64,000 nt of DNA from Clostridia bacterium (GTDB lineage: Bacteria; Bacillota; Clostridia; UMGS1883; UMGS1540), in contig JAFSAU010000016.1 in the NCBI GenBank assembly GCA_017442155.1, forward strand, positions 35,723-99,722, in the 5' to 3' direction. The notes beneath the pieces are model-generated. The model was not told the DNA's origin, ran no database searches, and saw nothing but the letters and a program-made list of their open reading frames with translations. Below are positions 53,132 through 62,486 of the stretch, in pieces (the stretch's first letter is position 1; every line of letters starts with the position of its first letter). The translations under genes were made by a program, and so were the position numbers.

Positions 53132-55303
53132 TTATTTAATTAATCCTAAAGCAAAAAGCAGAACGGATTGTGAAGTATCGTGCGTTGTGTTTATTGCCTT
53201 AATCCGTGATATTTTCTTATTAGGATATGGATTTATCCATTCATATGCATAAAGTGTTTTATCGTCAAACCTTATAGGGGTTGTAAAGTAAGCACTTGCA
53301 GGCAACCACATATCTTCGATATGATAATGGGGCGATAGCTCTTCTGAAAGCACATCGTTTGTTAACACATCAAGCTCCGCAACACTATCTTTTCCGGTGA
53401 GTCTTCGCCGGGACCAGTCCATATTTATGTTTGCACCACATAATCCGTAGGTGGCTTTTATAAGCTCGGTTTTTCCATCCTCATATAGTACAACATATAC
53501 AGCCGCACTCCATCTTGGCAGATCGACATTCAGATAATTTCCGCCGCCGCTTGGGCTGTCCATACAATTTTTCACCGTTATGAAATTATAGCTATGATAG
53601 TATTCTTCCATTTTGTTGAAGGCTTGCAGGAAAACCAGACTGCGTGCATTCCGGTTAAGTTTAATCATTATGTCACCTGTATTTACGGCTGTTGCACTGA
53701 TTTCATCCAGCTTGTCTAAAAATTTACGGGTTGAAGGATTAAATGTTCTGCCAGCTTGCGGGCTTAACAGCATATCGCCCTTGCCTTGGTATACAATCTC
53801 AACCGTATCACCGCTTAGATAAGGTGAGTGTGGACAGTTCATTACAAATTTAACTGTTGGCACGATACCGATGGCCCTTTCAAAATGAGAGGTGTAATTT
53901 TCATCGGAATATCTGTTATTCCACAACAGCTCCGACGTAAAAATCAAATCGAACAAAACACCATTCCGACCAAGTGTAAATTCGTTCGGGGGACACCATG
54001 AAGAAATTTCTGCACCCATTACTCTTGGGGAACGTTTTTCCCAATCCCCAAAAACATAACCGCAGAAATTTCCATACATCACTTCAAAAGAACGCTTAGT
54101 ATAGCATGTTTCCGTAGTGCTTTTGCGACTATGATACCAATCAAGCATTATAATATCATTCGGTATGCCATCAATAGCCTTGTACATTTCGGGAACACGC
54201 CAATATTTTCCATATTCATTTGTATTTTCTTCAAAATTACCGCCCCAAAGATGCCCTGCAAATTTAACAGGCTCAAGCAACTTTTCGGCCCACATCATAA
54301 CCCGTATATTTCGTTCTTTGTAAAATGCATGAAGCTTACAAATTTCGTACGAAAGAAGCTCTTCACCCTTTTTATCCTTACAATCGGGACATTCCCCCAT
54401 GATTCTGATTTCATCATGGCCTATAGATACGATTTCGGGTTCAAAAACTTCAATAATTTCTTCAGCAACATCAAAGTATAATTTGTAGGTATCCTCACAT
54501 TGAGGACATGACGTGTCCGGGAAAAAATCTTTTTTATCCTCAGCAATTTCTCGGTGCGCCAGAGTCAGATAGTAACAGTGGCTGAGAGCCTGTATTTCAG
54601 GTATGACTTTCATGCCTTTGTTTTTTATATACGTAACAAGTTCTCTTACCACCTCTTTTGGCAGTATACCTCCGCCAGCGGCCTCGAAGTGGGTAGAATC
54701 CTTCCAGTATCTGTCAGCCCATTGAAAATTTTGCGGGCCGCCCGGGAATTTCAGAAGAAATTCACAAAAATCCACCCAGGCCTGGTTAACTTCGGGATGA
54801 CTGTTCAGTTCCATTGTTCCGCCTATTTCTAAAATTACGGTATTATATTTCAGAAAACTTAACAAATCAATAATTTTCTTGAATTCCTCTGTCTGATTCA
54901 TGGCAGGAAGATAAAGATGCATACCGCGGTATTCCTTATAAGGTGCATCTTTGATTTGACAACAAGGGATTTTAATTGCATTATGCTTTTTTTCCGCAAC
55001 CTGAAATAAGGTGTATATGGCATTATATGCACCTATTTTGTCAGAAGCCAATACTTCAATACGGTTTTCTGCAATGCGTATTTCATAACCTTCCGGGGGT
55101 AATTCTTCTTTTAAAAAAGTGATGCCTTCGCCCCGGCCATGCTTGAGAGCGGGATTGATGCCGAATTTTTTACGTAAAAGCTTACAAAATTCTCCGGCCG
55201 CGGGAACAAATTCATGATGTTGCGTATAAAGACAGGTATCGCCTTTGAATAAAAAACAACCCTTATCTTGTTTGAAAATACTTGGTGATGGATAAATGTG
55301 CAT
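53132..55303 (-). CDS. Cytoplasmic GH20 beta-N-acetylhexosaminidase
   Basis: 723 residues, no signal peptide. Residues ~1-115 form the GH20b-type alpha/beta domain (EGYEIRIAENRIEVLASDKIG), followed by the TIM barrel starting KEYRGMHLYLPAM. The catalytic Asp-Glu pair is His296-Asp297-Glu298 in VSIGHDEIR, used in substrate-assisted cleavage of terminal GlcNAc or GalNAc. Two Cys-x2-Cys pairs (266/269 and 305/308) flank it, suggesting a structural metal or redox site. The C-terminal ~200 residues are a beta domain. TAGGAGA precedes the ATG. It probably processes imported glycans from the surface system nearby. Confidence 0.92.
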   Translation of the reverse strand: MHIYPSPSIFKQDKGCFLFKGDTCLYTQHHEFVPAAGEFCKLLRKKFGINPALKHGRGEGITFLKEELPPEGYEIRIAENRIEVLASDKIGAYNAIYTLFQVAEKKHNAIKIPCCQIKDAPYKEYRGMHLYLPAMNQTEEFKKIIDLLSFLKYNTVILEIGGTMELNSHPEVNQAWVDFCEFLLKFPGGPQNFQWADRYWKDSTHFEAAGGGILPKEVVRELVTYIKNKGMKVIPEIQALSHCYYLTLAHREIAEDKKDFFPDTSCPQCEDTYKLYFDVAEEIIEVFEPEIVSIGHDEIRIMGECPDCKDKKGEELLSYEICKLHAFYKERNIRVMMWAEKLLEPVKFAGHLWGGNFEENTNEYGKYWRVPEMYKAIDGIPNDIIMLDWYHSRKSTTETCYTKRSFEVMYGNFCGYVFGDWEKRSPRVMGAEISSWCPPNEFTLGRNGVLFDLIFTSELLWNNRYSDENYTSHFERAIGIVPTVKFVMNCPHSPYLSGDTVEIVYQGKGDMLLSPQAGRTFNPSTRKFLDKLDEISATAVNTGDIMIKLNRNARSLVFLQAFNKMEEYYHSYNFITVKNCMDSPSGGGNYLNVDLPRWSAAVYVVLYEDGKTELIKATYGLCGANINMDWSRRRLTGKDSVAELDVLTNDVLSEELSPHYHIEDMWLPASAYFTTPIRFDDKTLYAYEWINPYPNKKISRIKAINTTHDTSQSVLLFALGLIK

Positions 55304-55365
55304 ACAAAAATCTCCTACAAATTAATTTGCAAGATTTTGTAAGCTGTTTGATTTTAGGTGTAATA

Positions 55366-55394
55366 ATAATAACATATATAGATTATTTTGTCAA
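55366..55394 (-). promoter_or_regulatory. Sigma-A promoter for the GH20 gene
   Basis: On the minus strand TTGACA, 17 bases, TATTAT; about 60 bases before the GH20 start. Confidence 0.8.
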
Positions 55395-55492
55395 CAAAAT
55401 AAAAGTAAATCATTATAATTCTGTAGTTTCTTGATTTGTCTCTGACCTGCATTGTAGTAATGATTCGGAGTAAGCGGGCGATAAATATGACA

Positions 55493-55522
55493 TGTTCGTT
55501 TATAATATTGTAACAACGAACA
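55493..55522. repeat. Inverted repeat TGTTCGTT / AACGAACA around a TATAAT
   Basis: Arms of 8 bp (55493-55500 and 55515-55522) separated by 14 bases that begin with TATAAT. A further CGAACAA occurs about 20 bases downstream. Candidate operator for the divergent GH20 and surface operons. Confidence 0.45.
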
Positions 55523-55650
55523 AATAAAACAGCATTAATTCCGAACAAAAAAAGTTAATTTATTAAAAAACAAAAAACTAACACCGAAATTTATGAAATC
55601 TGAAAAATGAAAGCCGGTTTGTTTTTTCAAAAAAATTATAAAAAACTACA

Positions 55651-55679
55651 TTTACAAAACAATTGCAATGATATAGAAT
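55651..55679 (+). promoter_or_regulatory. Promoter for the operon at 55746
   Basis: TTTACA, 17 bases, TAGAAT, ending 66 bases before the ATG. Confidence 0.55.
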
Positions 55680-55745
55680 ATATTTGAACACACAAGGTTT
55701 TGTGGTTGTTAAATTTTAGGTAAAAAAAGTAAAGGAGAGTGCAAC

Positions 55746-57314
55746 ATGATTCAAAACAAAAAAATCTTATCGTTGGCGTTGGTTTTAAGTATGATTGCCG
55801 CTTGCCTGGCGGGTACTGCGTTGGTGGCAACGGCACAACTAACCAAATCGTTGGAGAACGGAACCTTTACACAGGAGGCAGATGGCTCCATACCCGGATG
55901 GAACGATGAAGCAAAGGCTTATCTCGTCACAAGTACCGAAGCGGCGGAAAGCGAAGATTTGCTACCGAACTATGCGGGTAACTACCTTAAAATTGCTCAG
56001 GGTGCAGATGTTTGTTCCAATTATTTCGATGTTAAAAAAGGTGCTCCGTATCGAATAAGCGGATACTACAAAACATCAGGCACGAATACGGCAGCGGTAG
56101 GCGCTGTGCATTACGAAATGGAAAGCGGAGAAGCAGTTCATGAGGCTGACTATCTGAGTGACAGCCTAGCGGGAACCGAGAATGTGTGGACTTACTTTGA
56201 ACATTCGTTTAAAATCCCGGCAGATTCGACCGTAGCTGATGATGCTGTATGCCTTCGGCTGATAGGCGATGCTGATGCGTCTGAAAGCCATGTATGGTTT
56301 GCTAAGCTTGCTGTTAAAGAAAATTTGTTTAAAAACGGAGGGTTTGAACTCAGTAATACAAATGAAACCATTGGTGCTACTTTCGCGCAAAACTGGAAGA
56401 TAAAACTTGACGGAGCTGATAACAGCAGTGTTACATATCAGACGACAGGCGGTAAGGATAATTCCGCATATGTTACAGTAAATTCACCTAAAATTTCTGA
56501 TAATGAAAAATATTATCCGTATATATATCAGGGCGGACTACCTTTTAAATCGGGCAGAGTTTATACACTGAGTTTTGACTATATGACAACGGTAAAGAGT
56601 AACTCAGCTCCATTTCTAAGAATAAATTTAGTAGACACAAGCAAAAAAAATTATATTATAGAGTTTCAATATCGAAAGGTTACTGTAAAAGAACAAATCA
56701 GCACCGAAACATCTTATGTGACAGCACAAAATGATTCTAATGCTTTTTTGGGGTACAATCTGGCGGAAAACACATGGCACAGCAAATCTATTTCTTTTGT
56801 GTGTCCCGAAGGAGAGTGGGATACGAGCGAATCCAGCATACAGCTTAGGGAGAATGTTAGTTGTACCGGAATATCTTGCTTCGATAACCTTTGTCTTGTA
56901 GAAGAGGACGAAGAAAGCGCCTTTGCCTATTATAATGAAGACGGTGTTGCAATTTCCACCCTTCAAAACGGTGAAAGTGCAACAGCAAAATTGCATTATA
57001 TGGGTAGCAATACACAAGATTCGGAAACGGTGATAGCGTTCACAGGTATTTATACAAAGGATAATAAACTTATAAGCGTTACACCGATTACAAAGCAAAC
57101 GGTTAGAAATAAATTGTCTTTAACAAATTCCAAAACCGGTGCGACACCGGTGAAGCCTTGCATATTTTTAACCAAGATGGACTTTGAGACGGAATTCACC
57201 ACACCGGATGAGGGAGAATTTATTGTCAGGAGCTTCGTATGGAACGACCTGTCAGACGATACCATAACGCCTATTCTGGATTCTATACATATATCAAATA
57301 TAACGACGAAATAA
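55746..57314 (+). CDS. Secreted jelly-roll protein, family C
   Basis: 522 residues. Signal peptide ~1-30 (NKKILSLALVLSMIAACLAG), a first jelly roll (~32-190: SLENGTFTQEADGSIPGW, then RLIGDADASESHVWFAKLAV), a second (~193-395: NLFKNGGFELSN to ISCFDNLCLVEE) and a C-terminal domain ending FIVRSFVWNDLSDDTITPI. No SLH or other anchor. First gene of a four-gene operon (gaps 64, 1 and 7 bases). It is a tandem paralogue of 57379 with a nearly identical 5' end. Glycan binding is inferred from the folds. Confidence 0.76.
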   Translation: MIQNKKILSLALVLSMIAACLAGTALVATAQLTKSLENGTFTQEADGSIPGWNDEAKAYLVTSTEAAESEDLLPNYAGNYLKIAQGADVCSNYFDVKKGAPYRISGYYKTSGTNTAAVGAVHYEMESGEAVHEADYLSDSLAGTENVWTYFEHSFKIPADSTVADDAVCLRLIGDADASESHVWFAKLAVKENLFKNGGFELSNTNETIGATFAQNWKIKLDGADNSSVTYQTTGGKDNSAYVTVNSPKISDNEKYYPYIYQGGLPFKSGRVYTLSFDYMTTVKSNSAPFLRINLVDTSKKNYIIEFQYRKVTVKEQISTETSYVTAQNDSNAFLGYNLAENTWHSKSISFVCPEGEWDTSESSIQLRENVSCTGISCFDNLCLVEEDEESAFAYYNEDGVAISTLQNGESATAKLHYMGSNTQDSETVIAFTGIYTKDNKLISVTPITKQTVRNKLSLTNSKTGATPVKPCIFLTKMDFETEFTTPDEGEFIVRSFVWNDLSDDTITPILDSIHISNITTK

Positions 57315-57378
57315 TGGAAACTTTAGTATTTAAAATGGTAGTAAAAAATGAAATATAAACAGTAAAGGAGAGTACAAC

Positions 57379-58908
57379 ATGTTTCGGAACAAAAAAATCG
57401 TATCTTTGGCATTGGTTTTAAGTATCATCGCTACTTGCTTTATGGGGACAGCTTTGGTGGCGGCAGGAGAGGAAAATTTATTTGTAAACGGTAGCTTCCA
57501 ATTTGATAACGGGGTGTTATCCGGCTGGAAAGAAGGAACACAGGACTTTTTGGTAGCCTCGGGCGATACGGGATATGCACCGCCAACAGGATATACAGGC
57601 AATTATATTGAAATGGATACCACTGCGGCTCAGATTGCGTATTCTGATTATTCCGTGCTCTACAAAAAGGGCTTCACATATTTAGTAAGTGGATTTTATA
57701 AGGCAGAAAAAGATAACCATGCTTTTATAACCATTGAACACAGGGATATGGAAAATGCAGAAGAACCGACCTGGATTTCAAACTTAGTGGTTAAGCAATT
57801 ACCGGGGACGAATAACGAATGGACGTATTTTGCGTTTAAATTTATGATTCCTACAGACACATCGGCAAAAATAGAGGGCATACGCTTTATGCTTCGCACC
57901 AACCAAGATATAGCCGGCACTGCACCGGTAGGGTATGCAAATCTCTCTGCGGTAAAAACTGACAATTTGCTTAACAACTCTGATTTCAATTTGCAAATTG
58001 CAGCCGAAGGGTATATTGCATCGGATTGGAAGTATTCACTGGGTGACGATGCCGACACTGCTATTACCTATTCTGCCAATGGCGGCATGGATAATTCATC
58101 CTGTGTTGTAATCCAGAGTGCCACAAAAAAATATCCGTATATTGCCCAGAACTTACCCGTCCTGGAACAAAACGGAATTTATAAGCTTAGCTTTGACTTT
58201 AAGACTGCGGCTGATAATGCATATGCTTCCCCGTGTCTCAGACTGCTTTTGGTAGGGACAGATGGGTACAATTACTCGGTAGATGTATATAATGATCGGG
58301 TGATTGTAAAGGAGAAACCGGTGGACGGTACGCAAACGACGTATACCGCAAAAGAATATCCGATATTCAAACAAGCAACGGTAGGAAAATGGACAAGATA
58401 TTCTCTTTCGTTTGTGTGTCCTGAGATAGATGTATATACATTAAAAAGCGAGATACAGCTCAGACACCATGCAGATGCAGGTGAGCCGTTTTACTATGAC
58501 AACGTATCTCTTGAAAAAGACTCTAATAAATTCGCGTATTATGATAGTAACGGCTATGAGATTACGAGCGTTAAAAATAATGAAAATGCATTTGCAAAAT
58601 TACACTATATAGGTGGAGAAAATATAACGGCTCTTACAGCTTTATACACGCAGGAAAAAACACTGCTTAGCTTAGAGGTGCCGTCGACGACAGGCACGAA
58701 TGGAAACAGACAGGAAGTGCCTGTAGAGTCAGATACGGAGACCAAGCCTGCAAAGCCTTTTGTTATCTATACGGATATCGTAGTACCGTTCACAACGCCC
58801 GTTGAAGATGACTTTGTTATCAGAAGCTTTGCATGGAGCGGTGTGGGACAAATGAGAACAATGGGTGCGTTTAAAACCATAAGCATATCAAAAGGAGGAG
58901 CACAATAA
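57379..58908 (+). CDS. Secreted jelly-roll protein, family C (tandem paralogue)
   Basis: 509 residues. Signal peptide ~1-30 (NKKIVSLALVLSIIATCFMG), two jelly rolls (~33-195, ~198-380) and a C-terminal domain with the segment DDFVIRSFAWSGVGQM. The ribosome site and signal-peptide coding region closely match those of 55746, while the mature parts differ widely, as after duplication followed by divergence. The next gene begins one base after its stop. Unanchored; may act with the SLH-anchored proteins encoded downstream. Confidence 0.76.
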   Translation: MFRNKKIVSLALVLSIIATCFMGTALVAAGEENLFVNGSFQFDNGVLSGWKEGTQDFLVASGDTGYAPPTGYTGNYIEMDTTAAQIAYSDYSVLYKKGFTYLVSGFYKAEKDNHAFITIEHRDMENAEEPTWISNLVVKQLPGTNNEWTYFAFKFMIPTDTSAKIEGIRFMLRTNQDIAGTAPVGYANLSAVKTDNLLNNSDFNLQIAAEGYIASDWKYSLGDDADTAITYSANGGMDNSSCVVIQSATKKYPYIAQNLPVLEQNGIYKLSFDFKTAADNAYASPCLRLLLVGTDGYNYSVDVYNDRVIVKEKPVDGTQTTYTAKEYPIFKQATVGKWTRYSLSFVCPEIDVYTLKSEIQLRHHADAGEPFYYDNVSLEKDSNKFAYYDSNGYEITSVKNNENAFAKLHYIGGENITALTALYTQEKTLLSLEVPSTTGTNGNRQEVPVESDTETKPAKPFVIYTDIVVPFTTPVEDDFVIRSFAWSGVGQMRTMGAFKTISISKGGAQ

Positions 58909-58909
58909 C

Positions 58910-61900
58910 ATGAAAAAAATTCTATCGGTTTTTCTTTGTATCTTATGTATCTGTACAGTATTGCCGAATATACAGGTATATGCAGAAGTTACAAATCATG
59001 TTTTAAACGGGGATTTTGAGAGTGTAACCTCCAAGAGTCAGATTCCGCTCAAATGGACATATAAAGGCGGCGAGATTGGAAAGCAATTTCAAATTGTTAA
59101 AGATGCAGACAGGGGCGGAAATGTGCTTTCTATGGAAGCCTCCGGAGAACCGCTTATGTTTTCCCAGAATTTAACGGATTTAATTCCGGGTAAAACATAT
59201 ACATGCACAAGCTTTCTCAAGATTGTAGATATTGGTAGTCTGGGTGCATCTGTAAAATTAGAATTTTACAAGGAAGAGAATAACGAATTAAAATTTATCA
59301 GCCAAAATCCGCAGATATACGGCGAAGCCACTGGTGAATGGGAGAAACAAGAATTTGAATTTACGGTGCCGGATGAGACCGTGAGAACTATTTTTGCTAT
59401 TCGAATTCTGGATTCTGAAGGTAACGTTTTTTGGGATGATGTTTCTGTCACAGGTGAAGGAGCAGAAAAAGCTAAGGAAGAATTTATAGTTCTCAAAGGA
59501 ACGGGCAAAGAAAAAGAATTCTTTAAAAACGGCGATTTAGAGCAGGTTTCCTCGGCAAATTTACCTGCCGGATGGACTGTTAGCGGCGGTTCCGCAAACA
59601 AGGAATTTTTCGCCGAAACACAAAAGGTGCACGGTGGAAAAACTGCCTTTAAGATGACAAGCCCAAGCGCACCTCTCTATGTCACACAAAGAGTCAGCAA
59701 CATGGTTCCCGAAGCAGAATACACAGTATCCTGCTGGGTATATCCCACTTCTAAAAATGAAAAGTTTGAAATTAAAATCGAAATGTATTCCACAAGCATT
59801 GCAGGGGAAACAAAGTATCTCACGCCGGCGCGTCAAACCTTTGATGCCTTAAAGGTAAATGCGTGGAATAAGCTCGAATTGAAATTTGTAAGCGAGGAAA
59901 ATGCATATACAGCCAACTGCATATTCAGACTTTTGGAAGGCGGAACGATATATGTGGATGATATGTCATTTTCCGGGGAGGAAGGCAAGCTGAACACATT
60001 AGAAGGGCCTCCGAAGGATAATGACAGCTATATCCCCTTACCCGAAGGGTCCAAAGAATTGCTCGGTAATCTTCAGTTTGAAGAGGTGGACAGTAATGGC
60101 AATTTAAAGGACTGGAAGCCTATAGGGGGCGAGTGGGCTGATAATGCATATGTTACGCACACGAAAGAAAAAGCCTATTCCGGGGAATATTCCGTTAAAA
60201 TTACAACGGATGAAGGAAACCAACCATGGGCGGCATATACCTTTCCTGCGACGGATGAAATTGTCATCGGTGCAACGTATCAGATAAGCTACTGGGTATA
60301 TATTACCCAAACGGACGGAAGCGTAGGCACAAAGCTGGAGTGGTATGACGAAAATAATGTCTATATCGGCGGTATTGCACCGGAAAAGCTGGAAATCACA
60401 ACTACAAACGGTAGCTGGTATCAATATGTACAGGATTTTGTGCCTGCTGTATCGTGCAGTTATTTTACAGTATATGTACGCCTGTACGGCAGAGGAGAAG
60501 CGTTCTTTGATGATCCTTCTTTCTATATGATCAAGCCGGCTCCGAAAATGTTTTTTGATACAAACCAGGTGTTTTATTATACGGACCTCAGAGAAGGAAC
60601 GGCAACAGCAAAGCGGAACGTGGCCGTATATCCCGAAACAGCAAACAGCACGGTAGACTTCAGAATTTTAGATGGTGAAACCGTTGTGTGTCAGCAGCTT
60701 GGTACCACATATGAAAACGATGTGGCAACCTATGTGTTTGACCTGCGCCGGATGACCGAGATTAAAAAAGAATATGTACTGGAGGCAACACTTCGAGGTG
60801 CAAATGGCGAGGCACTTGAAGTACAAACAGAAAAAATCAACAGATATCCGAGACCGACGAAGATGGGGGCAGACGGCTCCTTCGTTATAGATGGCGAGCC
60901 GTTTGTGCCTGTGCCGATGTATCACGTTTACCTGGAACAATATCCGATTGTGAAGGAAATGGGGGTAAACGTAGTGCAGGGTGTATCCGGTAATGTTGAA
61001 GCAGTGAAAAAGGCATTGGATGCAGCACAGGAAAACGGTCTTAAAGTCATGGTTCCGCTGTATTATAAGATGAAACCGGCTGTACATCCCTTTAACCTTG
61101 AAAACACGAAAGAGGTTGTCAGCACATTAAAAGATCACCCGGCTTTAATTGCGTGGATGGTTATGGATGAACCGACTGCCCATTATCCCAATCAGGAATA
61201 CTTATGGTATGATTCCTATAAGCTGATTCGCGAGCTGGATGATATGAATCCCGTGTACATGGTACAGCCTTCTCCGAATGAGGCGAAAGAGATTCAGAAG
61301 TACGTTGATATACTGGCAATAGATGTATATCCCTTATTTGCAAGCAAAACGTATGAATATCTTTCTGACTTTATGCGCCTTGGTTTAGAGTGCACAGATT
61401 ATGCCAAATCTGTATGGGGCATTCTTGAAACATTTACGCTTAAAAACAATATGCCGACAATTGAAAATTTCCGGAATAATTATTACAGAACACTCTTTAG
61501 TGGTACGCATGGTGCCGGCTCTTATGCCTTTTATAACGCAAACGGTGCACTGCATCTGCATGAAACGGAACTGTGGGATGGTTTGGTAGAATTTGCAAAT
61601 GAAGAAATGAAGGAGCTTCATAATCATTTCATCAATGACATGTATCCGATATTCAAAGAATATTACGGAACAGATATGCTTCTGAGCTCTTATGTGAAGG
61701 ATGGCTCAATTTATATCGTTATGGTGAATTGTTCAAAAGAGGAAGAAACCTTTACCATTCCGCTTGTTAGCGATGGCAGAAACGTGAAAATCGGTAAATT
61801 TACCGCTTCCTTGCTGTACAGAGACACGAAAACGGAGTTTACAGGTGACGGGGAATTCAAGGTTACCCTCGCGGGAGATGATGCCGCAATTTATAAAATC

Positions 61901-62479
61901 ACGCCGGATTCCACTGTGGACTTTTCCAGTCTGAAAACAAGCAAATATAAGGATTTGTATAAGCATACCTGGGCGGCGGAACAAATCAGAACTTTAAAAA
62001 GTATGGATGTTGTTAATGAGATAACCCCGACATCGTTCGCACCCGGTAAAAGTATTACAAGAGCTGATTTTGCAATGTTTTTAATCAGAACACTGGGTCT
62101 TTCTTCCGAGAGCACTGATAATTTTGCGGATGTGGATACCAACGAATACTATGCAAAAGAGCTTGCTGTCGGAAAGGCACTTGGCATATTTCAGGGCGTA
62201 GGAGAAAACCAATTTAATCCCAATGCGGAAATTTCCAGACAGGATATGATGGTCATTTGTGCCAGAGGTCTCCGGTATGTTAACAAGCTGAAGGAAAGCG
62301 ATGAAATGCACGTGCGCTTTTCGGATGAGAGCCTGATTGCATCGTATGCCCAAAAGGATGTGGCAGCAATGGTGGAGGAAGGAATCATCCAAGGCAATGC
62401 AGATGGAACCATAAACCCGCTGGGAAATGCCACAAGAGCGGAAGCGGCAGTCATCATGGACAGAATACTGAATAAATAG
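58910..62479 (+). CDS. SLH-anchored secreted TIM-barrel protein, family A
   Basis: 1189 residues. Signal peptide ~1-25, three jelly rolls (~27-190, ~203-355, ~385-550), a beta-sandwich (~555-660), a TIM barrel (~660-925), a small beta domain and three SLH repeats (1012-1189). The barrel has KDHPALIAWMVMDEP with Asp753-Glu754, aligned with Glu819-Glu820 of the protein at 733 and Asp604-Glu605 of 7523; the later strand reads WGILETFTLKNN, where the paralogues have no common carboxylate. GGAGGAG overlaps the previous gene's end. Surface location is well supported, the activity is inferred. Confidence 0.85.
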   Translation: MKKILSVFLCILCICTVLPNIQVYAEVTNHVLNGDFESVTSKSQIPLKWTYKGGEIGKQFQIVKDADRGGNVLSMEASGEPLMFSQNLTDLIPGKTYTCTSFLKIVDIGSLGASVKLEFYKEENNELKFISQNPQIYGEATGEWEKQEFEFTVPDETVRTIFAIRILDSEGNVFWDDVSVTGEGAEKAKEEFIVLKGTGKEKEFFKNGDLEQVSSANLPAGWTVSGGSANKEFFAETQKVHGGKTAFKMTSPSAPLYVTQRVSNMVPEAEYTVSCWVYPTSKNEKFEIKIEMYSTSIAGETKYLTPARQTFDALKVNAWNKLELKFVSEENAYTANCIFRLLEGGTIYVDDMSFSGEEGKLNTLEGPPKDNDSYIPLPEGSKELLGNLQFEEVDSNGNLKDWKPIGGEWADNAYVTHTKEKAYSGEYSVKITTDEGNQPWAAYTFPATDEIVIGATYQISYWVYITQTDGSVGTKLEWYDENNVYIGGIAPEKLEITTTNGSWYQYVQDFVPAVSCSYFTVYVRLYGRGEAFFDDPSFYMIKPAPKMFFDTNQVFYYTDLREGTATAKRNVAVYPETANSTVDFRILDGETVVCQQLGTTYENDVATYVFDLRRMTEIKKEYVLEATLRGANGEALEVQTEKINRYPRPTKMGADGSFVIDGEPFVPVPMYHVYLEQYPIVKEMGVNVVQGVSGNVEAVKKALDAAQENGLKVMVPLYYKMKPAVHPFNLENTKEVVSTLKDHPALIAWMVMDEPTAHYPNQEYLWYDSYKLIRELDDMNPVYMVQPSPNEAKEIQKYVDILAIDVYPLFASKTYEYLSDFMRLGLECTDYAKSVWGILETFTLKNNMPTIENFRNNYYRTLFSGTHGAGSYAFYNANGALHLHETELWDGLVEFANEEMKELHNHFINDMYPIFKEYYGTDMLLSSYVKDGSIYIVMVNCSKEEETFTIPLVSDGRNVKIGKFTASLLYRDTKTEFTGDGEFKVTLAGDDAAIYKITPDSTVDFSSLKTSKYKDLYKHTWAAEQIRTLKSMDVVNEITPTSFAPGKSITRADFAMFLIRTLGLSSESTDNFADVDTNEYYAKELAVGKALGIFQGVGENQFNPNAEISRQDMMVICARGLRYVNKLKESDEMHVRFSDESLIASYAQKDVAAMVEEGIIQGNADGTINPLGNATRAEAAVIMDRILNK

Positions 62480-62486
62480 AAATTGT

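Larger units (their letters stand above)
55304..55745. other. Divergent AT-rich regulatory region of surface cluster II
   Basis: No gene is seen. It holds a minus-strand promoter for the GH20 gene, a plus-strand promoter for the operon at 55746 and an inverted repeat built on GTTCG/CGAAC (55493-55522) with a further CGAACAA copy nearby. Confidence 0.6.
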
